64,000 nucleotides of DNA from Paenibacillus radicis (ex Xue et al. 2023) (GTDB taxonomy: Bacteria; Bacillota; Bacilli; Paenibacillales; NBRC-103111), in assembly GCF_024722015.1 (NCBI RefSeq), contig NZ_JANQBD010000032.1:1-64000 (forward strand). Direction: 5' to 3'. Positions 23,828 to 33,403 of the stretch are shown one piece after another. The notes beneath the pieces were generated by a model, which was not told the DNA's origin, made no database searches, and worked only from the letters and a program-made list of their open reading frames with translations. Numbering within the stretch: the first letter of the stretch is position 1; every line of letters starts with the position of its first letter. The translations under genes and the position numbers were made by a program.

Positions 23828-25459
23828 ATGATGCCTATGATGCCAAACGATATATTTACCCAGCTTAATGAGCTGATCATCCATGTGACAGACGTGGAGC
23901 TAACCGAGTGCTTGCCGCAATGGAGCTGCCAGCCCCAAATTATGCCGTTCTGCCAAATATGGCTCGTTCATAAGGGAACGGCGATATTTGAGCTCAATGG
24001 AGAAACCTTCCGGCTTGGAGCGGGGCATTTGTTGTTTCTTTCGAAAGGGCAGAAGTTTCAAGCTGCATCGGATTCTGCGGTTCCTTTGATCTTTTATACA
24101 GTAAGTTTTACCTATCAAACCCCATTAAGAAAAACAGACAAAGATTATGTCTATCGTGCCGAAGGTGACTTATTTCCGCTCAATGGAGAAGTGCCTGTAC
24201 ATCATCACCAGCCGCAGGTGCTTTATTTATTTGAGCAGCTATATGGCAGCAGGAGTGAGGGGAACGGAGGACGCCAGCAGTACCGTCAGAAGGGCTTGCT
24301 TCATGAGCTGCTGTATCTGGCCGCTTTGGAAATTGAGGGTGGCATCGATCAGCAGCGGAATGGTGTGGAACGGACGGTTGAATATATGCATCAGCATTAC
24401 ACGAAAAACCTGCCGCTTGAGGAATTGTCCGGGCTGGCGGGCTTTAGTCCCAGCTACTACTCCCGCCTATTCAAGAAACTGAAAGGGCTCAGTCCCAACG
24501 CTTATATGACGAAGCTGCGAATGAACCGGGCCAAGGAGCTGCTCGTTTATTCTCAAAACTCTTATTATGAAATAGCCCAGTATCTGGGTTATAAAGAGGA
24601 ATCGTATTTTAGCCGGATGTTTAAGAAGGAGACTGGCTACTCCCCAACGGAATATGTCAAAATGAGCCGAACCATTGTCGTTACTATGAGGCATTCCTTC
24701 AACGGCGATTTTCTGGCTTTAGGTATTAGACCGCATGCTGCTGTTATGGCAAGAGGAGCCGAAGCATTCCCTATTCACAATCAGAATGAAGAGACGCCAT
24801 CCCCGATACTTGTGGACAGCAAAACCTCCATAGAAGATTTGGTCCGCTTGAAGCCAACGCTAATCCTGTGTGACGAGGAATGGGCCAAGCTCCATAAAGA
24901 GCTGTCTCATGCAGCTCCTACGGTTACTATTCCGTATTGGGACATACCATGGCGCGAGCGCTTGTACCGAATTGCCGATCTTGTCGGGAGAAGGAAGGAA
25001 GCAAAGGCATGGCTGCAAGATTATGAGCAAAAAGCAGAGCAGGCGAGCCAACTCATAAAAGCGAATATCGGGGAAGAAACCATACTTGTTCTTCGTATTG
25101 TCGGCGGCAAATTAAGAGTGTACGGCATGGACAGAAATATTGGCTGCACGCTGTACCAGGATTTGAAGCTTACGCCTCCACAGAACGTACGTGCTATCAA
25201 ATGGAGGAAAACGATCACATTGGAAGAATTGCCGAACTTTGATGCCAATTATGTTCTGCTGATGGGATCGCCCCATAAGAAGGATCAAAAAATGAAGCGA
25301 AAATTAGTTGAGAGTGCTGAGTGGCAAGCTTTGACCGCGGTTAAAAACAATCAATGTATACATATCGCACTTTATCCTTGGATCGACTACTCCGCATCAA
25401 GTCATGAGTTGGTGATCGATGAGGCTGTCCGTTTATTTGTGCCTCAGGAAGCGAGATAG
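23828..25459 (+). CDS. AraC-type regulator fused to a siderophore-binding domain (Btr-like)
   Basis: Cytoplasmic activator that senses a ferric siderophore and turns on the neighbouring uptake genes. The ATG at 23828 has AAGGGG 7 nt upstream; the open frame back to 23657 has no site. The layout is: cupin-like N-terminal domain (about 20-150), two AraC helix-turn-helix motifs (about 185-285: GFSPSYYSRLFKKLKGLSP and IAQYLGYKEESYFSRMFKKETG), then a FecB/FepB-type binding domain (about 295-543: ALGIRPHAAV, RLKPTLILCDEEW, ITLEELPNFDANYVLLMG). This is the architecture of Bacillus subtilis Btr, the bacillibactin-responsive activator. It directly precedes the siderophore operon. Confidence 0.92.
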   Translation: MMPMMPNDIFTQLNELIIHVTDVELTECLPQWSCQPQIMPFCQIWLVHKGTAIFELNGETFRLGAGHLLFLSKGQKFQAASDSAVPLIFYTVSFTYQTPLRKTDKDYVYRAEGDLFPLNGEVPVHHHQPQVLYLFEQLYGSRSEGNGGRQQYRQKGLLHELLYLAALEIEGGIDQQRNGVERTVEYMHQHYTKNLPLEELSGLAGFSPSYYSRLFKKLKGLSPNAYMTKLRMNRAKELLVYSQNSYYEIAQYLGYKEESYFSRMFKKETGYSPTEYVKMSRTIVVTMRHSFNGDFLALGIRPHAAVMARGAEAFPIHNQNEETPSPILVDSKTSIEDLVRLKPTLILCDEEWAKLHKELSHAAPTVTIPYWDIPWRERLYRIADLVGRRKEAKAWLQDYEQKAEQASQLIKANIGEETILVLRIVGGKLRVYGMDRNIGCTLYQDLKLTPPQNVRAIKWRKTITLEELPNFDANYVLLMGSPHKKDQKMKRKLVESAEWQALTAVKNNQCIHIALYPWIDYSASSHELVIDEAVRLFVPQEAR

Positions 25460-25525
25460 ACAAAAATGTTCAAATAATTGAGCAAAAATCTTCATAGCTA
25501 AATGATTGCTCTTTCATATATACTG

Positions 25526-25556
25526 TTGAATGATCATTGAATGAGAATGATACTCA
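25526..25556 (+). promoter_or_regulatory. Fur box over the promoter of the siderophore uptake operon
   Basis: TGAGAATGATACTCA (25542-25556) is a 7-1-7 inverted repeat close to the Fur box TGATAATNATTATCA. TTGAAT (25526-25531), 17 bp and GATACT (25549-25554) form a promoter that the box overlaps. Iron repression by Fur and activation by the Btr-like protein are inferred. Confidence 0.75.
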
Positions 25557-25601
25557 TTGTTAATTGATAGAGAGAAATTATATATGGAGGGGGAAGTTTT
25601 A

Positions 25602-26606
25602 ATGTTTACATTTAGAAAGCCGCTGCTTGTTGTGGGGGCAGGGTTATTATTGAGTCTATCTTTTCTGGCAGGATGCGGTTCCGCCAAGCCGGCAAGTGAA
25701 GGTACGTCGGCTGTTCCTGCTAAAGCGAGCGAAGGCTCCGCAGCCACAAGCGCAGGTACTGCAGCTTCGGAAGAAAAAACGATCAAGCACGTATGGGGAA
25801 CAACCCAATTAAAAAAGGTTCCGCAGAAAATAGTAGCGTTAGATTTTTCTTATATTGACATGCTTACGGCATTGGAAATCAATCCGGTCGCCTCTGTAGG
25901 TATCGGTGAATCGAGTTTCCCTGAGTACCTCAAAGACCGTTTCAATGCAAAGAACGTAGTTAATGTAGGGCAAGCCAAACAACCGAATCTGGAAGTGCTC
26001 AAATCGGTTAAGCCTGATCTTATTATTGCAAGCCCGAACCGCCATGAAATGATCAAGACCCAGCTGGCCGAAATTGCTCCGACGATTGCTTTGGATGACG
26101 GCAGCTATCAGGCAGTATTAAGCAACTTTAGTAATCTTGCGGATGTTCTGGACAAGAAAGAGCAGGCAGATAAGGTGAAGAAAAGCATTGCAGACAAAAT
26201 CTCATCAGCTCAGGAGAAAGTGAAAAACAAGCCCAGCGTGCTGGTCGTAGGAGCATTCGAGGATGATTCTACCGTTTGGCTAAAATCGTCTTTTATCGGT
26301 TCCTTGATGACCGAGATGGGCACGCAATATTTGTTTGAAGGCAAGAAGGATCTGTCTGCTGCAGAAAGCAAAACAGATATTGCCAAGCTTAGTTTGGAGC
26401 GTTTGGGCGAGTTTAATCCGGATTACGTGTTTATGTATGGCGATCCCGGCAAATGGCTGAATAATCCGCTGTATAAAAACTTGAAGGCGGTTAAAGAGAA
26501 TAAAGCGGTAGAAGTCAACAGGGATCTTTGGTCTAAGGGACGGGGTCCGCTTGCCGCAGATCTGATTGTGGATCAAGCTGTGAAATTTATGACAGGCGTA
26601 AAATAA
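25602..26606 (+). CDS. Ferric siderophore ABC substrate-binding lipoprotein
   Basis: Binds an iron-siderophore complex outside the cell (FecB/FhuD fold). The ATG at 25602 is preferred because GGAGGGGG lies upstream; the frame extends to 25557, inside the Fur box. The lipobox LAGC puts lipidated Cys at residue 25, followed by an Ala/Ser/Gly linker. The mature protein shows VPQKIVALDFSYIDMLTALEINPVASVG, NLEVLKSVKPDLIIASPNRH, and ALDDGSYQAVLSNFSNLADVLDKKEQA, all typical of the catecholate or hydroxamate type-III binding fold. It is the first gene of an operon with two FecCD permeases. Confidence 0.93.
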   Translation: MFTFRKPLLVVGAGLLLSLSFLAGCGSAKPASEGTSAVPAKASEGSAATSAGTAASEEKTIKHVWGTTQLKKVPQKIVALDFSYIDMLTALEINPVASVGIGESSFPEYLKDRFNAKNVVNVGQAKQPNLEVLKSVKPDLIIASPNRHEMIKTQLAEIAPTIALDDGSYQAVLSNFSNLADVLDKKEQADKVKKSIADKISSAQEKVKNKPSVLVVGAFEDDSTVWLKSSFIGSLMTEMGTQYLFEGKKDLSAAESKTDIAKLSLERLGEFNPDYVFMYGDPGKWLNNPLYKNLKAVKENKAVEVNRDLWSKGRGPLAADLIVDQAVKFMTGVK

Positions 26607-26629
26607 GCTCGCGGGAGGTAGTGTGAACG

Positions 26630-27649
26630 GTGAATCGACTGCTGTCGGGCAGACAGGGGCAGACTTGGTCTGTTCCCTTTTTGAGTGTGGGCTTGACCGC
26701 AGTTCTCCTTGCTGCCATTCTTATTGGTCTTGTGGCGGGTGTTAAGGGCTTGGGCTGGCGTCAGGCAGGGGAATTGTTAAGCTTGGATACATCGAATTTG
26801 CTGGTGTACAAGGTATGGTATGTTCGGCTGCCGCGTGTCCTGTTGGCTATTATTGTAGGTTCGGGGCTCGCTATAGCCGGTTGCTTATTGCAAGGAATTA
26901 CAAGGAACCCCTTGTCTGATCCCGAAATCATGGGCATTAATCAGGGGGCGTCCTTCTTTGTCGTTTTGTCATTGGTCATGTTCGGTATGAAGGATGTTAC
27001 GGCTACAATTCTTATTGCAGGCTTCATCGGTGCGGCCGCAGGAGGAAGCATCGTTTACAGTTTATCCCGATTGGCGGGATACACGGTTATGCGTTTGGTG
27101 TTAGCTGGGGTCGCGGTTTCGATGTTTATGGCTTCTTTGACAACGGGATTTATTATCCTGTTTGATGACAAATTGTCGGAGATTTTATATTGGATGGCGG
27201 GAAAATTGTCAGGGGCGACATGGACGGATGTAAGCTTAAGTCTGGTCAGCTTCGTCCCTGCTGCGATAGGCAGCATGCTGCTGGCGAATCAGTTTAACAT
27301 TTTTTCACTGGGAGAAGACGCTGCTCATGGGCTTGGGCAAAATGTTGTACGGGTTCGACGGATTGCTTTTCTTATCGTTATTGTCCTTGTCGGAGGATCG
27401 GTTGCTCTTACTGGACCGATTGGGTTCGTAGGGTTGATTGTTCCTCATATCGTAAGGTCCTGGGTAGGTACAGATTATCGAATTGTAATTCCCATCTCTG
27501 CGCTGACAGGTGCCACCTTGCTGCTGGTTTCAGATATTGGAAGTCAATGGGTGCTATATCCTACCGATACACCGGTCGGGATTCTTACTGCTTTATTGGG
27601 TACGCCTTTCTTTCTTTATTTGATGCGCAGGAGAATGGGGGGAGGTTAA
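26630..27649 (+). CDS. Iron-siderophore ABC permease (FecCD family), first subunit
   Basis: Membrane component of ferric siderophore import with about ten helices. The FecCD signature regions are visible: VRLPRVLLAIIVGSGLAIAGCLLQGITRNPLSDPEIMGINQGAS near residues 65-110, and PIGFVGLIVPHIVRSWVG near 260-280. The GTG start has GGGAGGTAG upstream, 23 nt after the binding-protein stop. Length 339 aa is normal. It pairs with the next gene as a heterodimer. Confidence 0.94.
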   Translation: MNRLLSGRQGQTWSVPFLSVGLTAVLLAAILIGLVAGVKGLGWRQAGELLSLDTSNLLVYKVWYVRLPRVLLAIIVGSGLAIAGCLLQGITRNPLSDPEIMGINQGASFFVVLSLVMFGMKDVTATILIAGFIGAAAGGSIVYSLSRLAGYTVMRLVLAGVAVSMFMASLTTGFIILFDDKLSEILYWMAGKLSGATWTDVSLSLVSFVPAAIGSMLLANQFNIFSLGEDAAHGLGQNVVRVRRIAFLIVIVLVGGSVALTGPIGFVGLIVPHIVRSWVGTDYRIVIPISALTGATLLLVSDIGSQWVLYPTDTPVGILTALLGTPFFLYLMRRRMGGG

Positions 27650-28627
27650 ATGCGAGATCAGAAGAGGCGATTTCTCTTAACAATGATTACAGGTTGTGTC
27701 CTTCTGGCCATTTTTGCGGTGCTAAGCTTGCGGTTGGGTGCGGTGGAAACTCCCTTTGGCCAAATGCTGGAGGAATTGGTTTCCCAGGATGGCGTGATTT
27801 ACATGTACAGGCTTCCTCGCCTTGTTATTGCCATGCTGATAGGCATCAATATGTCGCTGTCGGGAGCGATACTTCAGGGCGTGACACGAAATCCGCTTGC
27901 GGCCCCTGATTTAATGGGAATCACAGCCGGAGGCGGCTTGGTCACAGTTATTATGATTCTGGCAGTTCCTCAATATTCGGCAGTTATGCTTCCTGTATAT
28001 GCTTTTGCCGGGGCCGTGGGCGCGAGTCTCTTAATATACATGCTGGCTTATCGGAATGGAGTGAAGCCGGAGAGACTTACGTTATGCGGGGTCGCGGTAA
28101 CGGGAGGGCTGCATGCGATTATCACCTTGCTAATTGTGAAGTTCGCACCTACAGCGGCCCAAGCGCTCGTCTGGTTAAAGGGCAGCCTCTATGCTCGTTC
28201 TTGGGAGCATGTCGAAATGGTGTGGCCTTGGACGATTGTTGGAACTGTATTGGCCCTGCTCAGCTGCCGGCACTTAAATACGCTTCTTCTGAATGAGGAG
28301 TCGGTGCGTGGTTTAGGGATGCGGATTGATCGCACGCGTCTTTTTTTGATAGCCGTTGCGGTTGGGCTTGCGGGAAGTGTTGTTGCAGTAGCAGGTGCAA
28401 TCGGCTTCATCGGCTTGGTCATTCCGCATCTTGCCAGACTGCTGGTTGGGGCGAACTTTCGTTATATCCTGCCGACTTCGGCTGTGCTGGGAGCGGTACT
28501 TGTGATCGCTGCCGATACAGCGGGACGGATTATTATGCCCCCTATTGAAATTCCAGTCGGGATTATGACTTCCCTCATCGGTGCTCCCTACTTTTTGTAT
28601 TTGCTGCTGCGGAGGAAGCTGGGGTAA
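27650..28627 (+). CDS. Iron-siderophore ABC permease (FecCD family), second subunit
   Basis: Partner permease whose ATG follows the stop codon of the first subunit directly, indicating translational coupling. The FecCD motifs are YRLPRLVIAMLIGINMSLSGAILQGVTRNPLAAPDLMGITAG and AIGFIGLVIPHLARLLVGANFR. Length 325 aa. No ATPase gene follows, so the transporter must borrow one encoded elsewhere, as Bacillus siderophore systems do with YusV/FpbC. A MITE-like element lies just downstream. Confidence 0.94.
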   Translation: MRDQKRRFLLTMITGCVLLAIFAVLSLRLGAVETPFGQMLEELVSQDGVIYMYRLPRLVIAMLIGINMSLSGAILQGVTRNPLAAPDLMGITAGGGLVTVIMILAVPQYSAVMLPVYAFAGAVGASLLIYMLAYRNGVKPERLTLCGVAVTGGLHAIITLLIVKFAPTAAQALVWLKGSLYARSWEHVEMVWPWTIVGTVLALLSCRHLNTLLLNEESVRGLGMRIDRTRLFLIAVAVGLAGSVVAVAGAIGFIGLVIPHLARLLVGANFRYILPTSAVLGAVLVIAADTAGRIIMPPIEIPVGIMTSLIGAPYFLYLLLRRKLG

Positions 28628-28678
28628 TGCTCATGTGCCGTTAGGGTGCGACACATCCCTGCAATAAATCTTATTCAT

Positions 28679-28943
28679 GGGGCTGTCCCAAAAGACATTG
28701 TGAGACAACCCCTCCACCTTTTTATCCTGAATAGATGGTAGCAAAAGAGCCCTCAATTCCACTTTAATATAAGCAACAACCAAAAAGCGGCCGAACTCAT
28801 TTTTGGATTTTCGAACCCCCACTCTGAGGGGAATTTCCCTACGAAAAAGACGCTTCCATTTCCGCTTACATGGTGGTTTTGGAGGCGTCTTTGAACATCG
28901 TTTGGGACTGACTCATTCAATGATATTCTTTTGGGACAGCCTC
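28679..28943. mobile_element. MITE-like element or IS remnant with 16-bp terminal inverted repeats
   Basis: GGGGCTGTCCCAAAAG (28679-28694) and the inverted GAGGCTGTCCCAAAAG (28928-28943) differ by one base and bound 265 bp. An internal hairpin AAAGACGC-TCC / GGA-GCGTCTTT lies at 28846-28892. There is no intact transposase. A short minus-strand frame could be a degraded transposase C-terminus. Ends with GGCTGTCCCAAAAG resemble IS1182-type elements, from memory. No target duplication is obvious. It fills most of the gap between two convergent genes. Confidence 0.6.
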
Positions 28944-28969
28944 TCCAAGATTATGATAGATGGATCAGC

Positions 28970-30256
28970 CTATCTCTTAACCACATTGAAATTATCCTCG
29001 ATCAACAGCCAGTTTTGCGGAAAGCTCAGGCCGAGCTTCCAGTAGCTGATTCCTCGAAGTCCTAATTCCTTCAATAAATTAAACTTGGCTTGGATGGAAC
29101 GCGCATCCTCGAACCAAACGACATGCTGCTTGCCGGAATGATCCCAATAACTGAAATGCGGAGCTTGCGCTACATAATCGTACTCGATTCGTGCATGCTG
29201 ATTTCTGGCCAAATCGATGGCAGCTTGCGGACTTAAGGCTTTGGCAAATGGACCGCCTTGTACAAACGGCAATGTCCAATCATATCCGTATAAATTTTGC
29301 CCCATCATGATTTTGGAAGCAGGCATTTCACTGATTGCATATTCCAAAACCTTGCGAACCGGACCGATAGGCGAAACAGCCATAGCTGGACCACCGCTAT
29401 ATCCCCACTCGTAGGTCATAATAACAACGAAGTCAGCAACTTCCCCATGCACTTTATAATCATGAGCCGTATACCATGCACCTGTTTGAGCCGAGCTTGT
29501 TTTGGGAGCCAGAGCAGTTGACATCAGAAAACCTTCGCGATGCAGCATGCCGGAAGCTTTGCGAAGGAAGCGGTTATAAGCGTCTCTATCATCCGGATGA
29601 AGATGTTCGATATCAAAGTGTATGTCTTGAAAATTCAGATCTTTTGCTGTTTGTATTATATTATTCAGCAATTGGTTCTGCACCTGTTCATCATTCAAAA
29701 TGATGGAGCCGAGCTCGGGGCTGAACTGGTCCTTCTCCAAATTGGTTACGACCATCATTAAGGTAACATTGTGCTGGCGGGCAATCGCATTGAGACCATT
29801 CAAAGGCGGCGCTTGCAGAGATCCGTCTCGATTGATGCGAAAGCTGAAGGGAGCAAGATAGGTCAAATAAGGTGCGGTATCCCTTGCGGACTGCAGCAGC
29901 TCGGAGGAAATTTCATGTCCTCTAGGCTCAAGGTAGGCATTAACTTCTGCTTTACGGTGCGGTGCTGGTGGAATATAGAGTCTCATTCCGGCATTTAGTG
30001 ACTGATTCGTGTTTAAATGGTTGACTGATGCCAGTGTCTGAACAGGGACGCCTAATTTGTTGGCTATGCTGTATAAACTGTCGCCAGGCTGCACCCAATA
30101 ATACGTTCCGACGATAGGAATGACTAATGCCTGTCCTACGACTAGCGATTTTTCGGCAGAAATTTCATTGGCATCGGTTATTTCCTTAACCGTCACCCCA
30201 TAAGTATTGGCAATCTGATAGAGTGACTGGCCCTGTTGCACGACGTGAATTTGCAT
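28970..30256 (-). CDS. LysM-GH18 glycosidase, SleL/YaaH-like spore cortex enzyme
   Basis: Likely N-acetylglucosaminidase acting on spore cortex muropeptides during germination. Two LysM repeats (about residues 2-47 and 52-96, each with GQSLYQIANTYGV- or GDSLYSIANKLGV-like cores) are followed by a GH18 barrel (about 105-428). The catalytic DxxxDxE motif reads DIHFDIE near residues 210-216. There is no signal peptide, as is usual for SleL/YaaH proteins made in the mother cell and attached by LysM. At 428 aa it equals Bacillus YaaH/SleL. The ATG follows GGAGG. It is transcribed alone on the minus strand. Confidence 0.93.
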   Translation of the reverse strand: MQIHVVQQGQSLYQIANTYGVTVKEITDANEISAEKSLVVGQALVIPIVGTYYWVQPGDSLYSIANKLGVPVQTLASVNHLNTNQSLNAGMRLYIPPAPHRKAEVNAYLEPRGHEISSELLQSARDTAPYLTYLAPFSFRINRDGSLQAPPLNGLNAIARQHNVTLMMVVTNLEKDQFSPELGSIILNDEQVQNQLLNNIIQTAKDLNFQDIHFDIEHLHPDDRDAYNRFLRKASGMLHREGFLMSTALAPKTSSAQTGAWYTAHDYKVHGEVADFVVIMTYEWGYSGGPAMAVSPIGPVRKVLEYAISEMPASKIMMGQNLYGYDWTLPFVQGGPFAKALSPQAAIDLARNQHARIEYDYVAQAPHFSYWDHSGKQHVVWFEDARSIQAKFNLLKELGLRGISYWKLGLSFPQNWLLIEDNFNVVKR

Positions 30257-30483
30257 AGTTCCCCCTCCTTGTAAGGATTAGATTTGTAAATCACGATATT
30301 TTCATTATTGGATAGAGTATGCGGAATAGCCCAAATGGGTGTCTGTCTATACCAAGAGTCTTTTCAACATTTTATGTGTGCTGACTGGTTAAAGGGTAAA
30401 AGGGTTAGGCACTTCCCACCATAACCATTTCGTGCTACTTTTAAATAGACATTATTATTAATCTGCAGCAGCGAGGTGGAGAA

Positions 30484-32316
30484 TTGTTTAACAAGAAAGC
30501 GCTATCAATAAAAACGAAGCTGGTGCTGCTTATTCTTTTCTTTTTATGTGTTCCGCTGCTTACCTTTGGCACGCTTTGGTATGTAAAGGCTTCGGAGAGC
30601 ATTGAGCATAACGCAATCGATTACAGTGAGCAGCTAATGGGGCAAATCAATTCTCAGCTGGATGGGTATTTCTCCGACCTGGAGAGAATAACCTACCCGC
30701 TGCTGCTGCATCCACAGATTCAATCCTTCATGAAGCTTGGGCCTGAGGACCAGTACGAAAGGTTCCTCATCAGCAAAAAAATATCCGACGAGCTGTTTCC
30801 AAACATTACTTTCGGACGCCCTGATATTTATGGTCTATCGATTGTATCCAAGAATGGCATTGCTACCGCAAGCTATAGTGCTACGGCAGCCAAAGCAAGT
30901 TATGAACAGTATAAGGATGCGTTGCTGGGTGATCGAAATTACCGGATTGTGGGCATCGAATATATGGATTCAATCCCTGTTTTGACGATTGCCCGCAAGT
31001 TTTTGGATACGGTCTCCTATCAATCCAACGGGATGCTGATCGTTTATGCCAGGCTCAATGAAATCATTAAAATTTGCGAGAAGATCAAGCTGGGGGAAAG
31101 CGGGTTCGTATGGATTATGGATGCGGATGGACGGATCGTCTACCACCCTCAGAGAGAGAAGTGGGGAGTACCCGCTCAAACACCCAAGCTCAGTGAAATG
31201 CTGAAGGCTAGCCAGAGAGGGTACTACGTGGAGAAGGCTCAGAGCGACAATCGGCTTATTATATATGAACGCTCCCAGATGACGGGATGGACTCTGGTTT
31301 CCGAAGTATCATTAAAGGAATTGAATGGAAAAATGATTGGCCTGAGGAATGTTACCCTATGGGTCGGCCTCCTGCTGGTAGGACTGGCGTTAATGATAAC
31401 GGGAGGCTTCTCTTTCTATTTAACACGTTCATTATCCCATCTGCAGCGGCTTATGCGACGTGCGGAAGAAGGAGATCTCAGCGTCAAGGCTCCTGAGAGA
31501 AGGAATGATGAATTGGGAGGCTTGAATCGGGGATTCAACCGTATGGTCAGTCAAATTGGCCTGCTTATTGAGGAAGTGCAAACTTCCCATATGAAGGAGC
31601 GGGAGATGGAAATACGTCAGCGGGAATCGGCTTTGCAGGTAATGCAATCGCAGATCAATCCTCATTTTCTCTATAATACTTTGGAGATTATTAACTCCTA
31701 TGCGATTATCGAGGATGTTCAGCCGATTAGCCGGATGGCTACTTCATTGGCTGATATTTTCCGATACAGCGTTGGTAACCCTGGGCAAGCGGTCACGTTA
31801 ATGGATGAAATCCGGTATATCCGCACCTATCTGGAAATTCAACAGGAGCGCTTCAATGCTCTACAAGTAGAGATTCGTGTGGAGGACGAATTGCTTTCTC
31901 AAATACAAGCAGTGCGGCTAATGATTCAGCCGATTGTGGAGAATGCGTTTAAGCACGGCTATCAAGCTCACAAGCAAAAGCCAAGCTACATAGGGATTAG
32001 CGGCAAGCTCCAGGATGGGCAATATATGCTGTGCATTGAAGACCGGGGACAAGGAATGGACAGCAAGCTTATGGAACGGTACAATGAAGCCTTTATGATG
32101 GACGATAGCAGGGGGCTGCCGCAAAACGGGGATGTTAGCGGAGTCTTTGATACCATTGGTCTATGGAATGTACATCAACGCATCCGAATTAGCTTTGGAC
32201 CGTCCTATGGGTTATATATCGTCAAGTCCGATGTGACAGGAACCCTTATTGAGATGCGGCTCAAAATGATCAACTGGAGAGAGGGTGAAGAAGATGTACA
32301 ACGTATTAATAGTTGA
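30484..32316 (+). CDS. Sensor histidine kinase, YesM type
   Basis: Membrane kinase paired with the response regulator that overlaps its 3' end. The TTG start has GAGGTGGAG upstream. TM1 is at about 11-33, followed by an extracellular Cache-like sensor to about 285, TM2 at about 287-310, and HAMP at about 310-360. The His_kinase domain carries QINPHFLYNTLE with phospho-acceptor His394. The ATPase domain has MIQPIVENAFKHG and EDRGQGMD. At 610 aa it fits the LytS/YesM class that controls carbohydrate ABC importers in Paenibacillus. The adjacent lplBC-binding protein operon is the probable target. Confidence 0.94.
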   Translation: MFNKKALSIKTKLVLLILFFLCVPLLTFGTLWYVKASESIEHNAIDYSEQLMGQINSQLDGYFSDLERITYPLLLHPQIQSFMKLGPEDQYERFLISKKISDELFPNITFGRPDIYGLSIVSKNGIATASYSATAAKASYEQYKDALLGDRNYRIVGIEYMDSIPVLTIARKFLDTVSYQSNGMLIVYARLNEIIKICEKIKLGESGFVWIMDADGRIVYHPQREKWGVPAQTPKLSEMLKASQRGYYVEKAQSDNRLIIYERSQMTGWTLVSEVSLKELNGKMIGLRNVTLWVGLLLVGLALMITGGFSFYLTRSLSHLQRLMRRAEEGDLSVKAPERRNDELGGLNRGFNRMVSQIGLLIEEVQTSHMKEREMEIRQRESALQVMQSQINPHFLYNTLEIINSYAIIEDVQPISRMATSLADIFRYSVGNPGQAVTLMDEIRYIRTYLEIQQERFNALQVEIRVEDELLSQIQAVRLMIQPIVENAFKHGYQAHKQKPSYIGISGKLQDGQYMLCIEDRGQGMDSKLMERYNEAFMMDDSRGLPQNGDVSGVFDTIGLWNVHQRIRISFGPSYGLYIVKSDVTGTLIEMRLKMINWREGEEDVQRINS

Positions 32317-33352
32317 TGATGAAGTGATGATCAAGCGTAGTCTGACTAAGCTAATTAATGGCAGTTCACATGGATTTCACGTCTTGGGTGAAGCGGAAGA
32401 TGGGAGTGAGGCGCTTGCTCTATGGGAGCGGCTGAAGCCAGACTTGATTATCACCGATATAAGCATGCCGGTTATGGATGGCCTGGAGCTTATTAAAGAA
32501 ATCCGCAGCCGGGAACAGGTAACGGAAATTGTCATTTTATCCGGCTATGATGATTTTGGGTACGCGCAGCAGGCAATGCGCCAAGGGATCATGGATTATT
32601 TGCTCAAGCCGGTCCGGCAGGAGCAGCTGGAGGATCTGCTCGGCAAAGCGGCAGCGCGTTTGGAGCAGCGAGGGAGAAGCATCAAGGAACGGGGACAGAG
32701 GCTCTGGGAATGCAGAGGTATTGCCGCCTTGATTGCCGATGACTTGTGGATGGTTAGAGAGACGGAAGCACTGCGGCACCTGACGGATTATCAGCAGCAG
32801 CTGTTGAGTCGCGGATTGACCGTCGCGCAATGCTCCGAGCAACTGGAGGATGCGCTTGTCTTGGCAGAAGCCGAGCTTATTGCCCAGAGCAGCGGTAAAT
32901 TGCAGGAGCTTTCGAAGCCGCTGCTCACTCCTGCTGCTGTCTCTGCCGAGGAGCTGCTGCTTCGTGCGGGAGAGAGTGTTGCAGCTTACATAGATCAGAT
33001 TCGTAATATGCGTAATTGGGGACAAAATCAGAGCATTCAGAAGGCGGTTGAATATATTTTAGCTCATTATACGAATGAGCATCTGTCCCTCTCCCATGCT
33101 GCGAATGAGGCCGGTATGTCCGACTCTTATTTCAGCAGATGCTTCAAAGATGAGCTTGGACTTAGCTTCATTGATTACGTCATCAAGCTTCGTATGGAGA
33201 GAGCCAAGGAACTGCTGGAAGCTGCAGAGAGCAAGACATACGAGGTCGCCTTTACTGTAGGCTACACGGACTATCCGCATTTTTCCAAATCGTTTAAAAA
33301 ATATTGCGGGTTATCGCCCAACGACTATAAGAAACGGTTAAGCAATAAATAA
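32294..33352 (+). CDS. Response regulator with AraC output domain, YesN type
   Basis: Phosphorylated partner of the YesM-like kinase and activator of the downstream importer genes. The ATG at 32294 is preferred over GTG 32285 because GAGGGTGA lies about 6 nt upstream; it overlaps the kinase gene by 23 nt. The receiver domain (1-120) contains acidic Asp8/Asp9, phospho-acceptor Asp55 (DLIITDISMP) and Lys in LKPVRQE. A helical linker of about 130 residues follows, then a double AraC helix-turn-helix at about 255-352 (AGMSDSYFSRCFKDELG, VGYTDYPHFSKSFKKYCGLSP). Length 352 aa. Confidence 0.94.
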   Translation: MYNVLIVDDEVMIKRSLTKLINGSSHGFHVLGEAEDGSEALALWERLKPDLIITDISMPVMDGLELIKEIRSREQVTEIVILSGYDDFGYAQQAMRQGIMDYLLKPVRQEQLEDLLGKAAARLEQRGRSIKERGQRLWECRGIAALIADDLWMVRETEALRHLTDYQQQLLSRGLTVAQCSEQLEDALVLAEAELIAQSSGKLQELSKPLLTPAAVSAEELLLRAGESVAAYIDQIRNMRNWGQNQSIQKAVEYILAHYTNEHLSLSHAANEAGMSDSYFSRCFKDELGLSFIDYVIKLRMERAKELLEAAESKTYEVAFTVGYTDYPHFSKSFKKYCGLSPNDYKKRLSNK

Positions 33353-33375
33353 GACGTGCAGCATTTGCACGTCTT
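33351..33375 (+). terminator. Hairpin after the response regulator gene
   Basis: AAGACGTGCA (33351-33360) pairs perfectly with TGCACGTCTT (33366-33375), followed by AT-rich sequence with few consecutive Ts. It overlaps the stop codon region. It probably separates the regulatory genes from the importer operon. Confidence 0.6.
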
Positions 33376-33403
33376 ATTTATATTTAGAACTTAGGAGGAT
33401 CGA

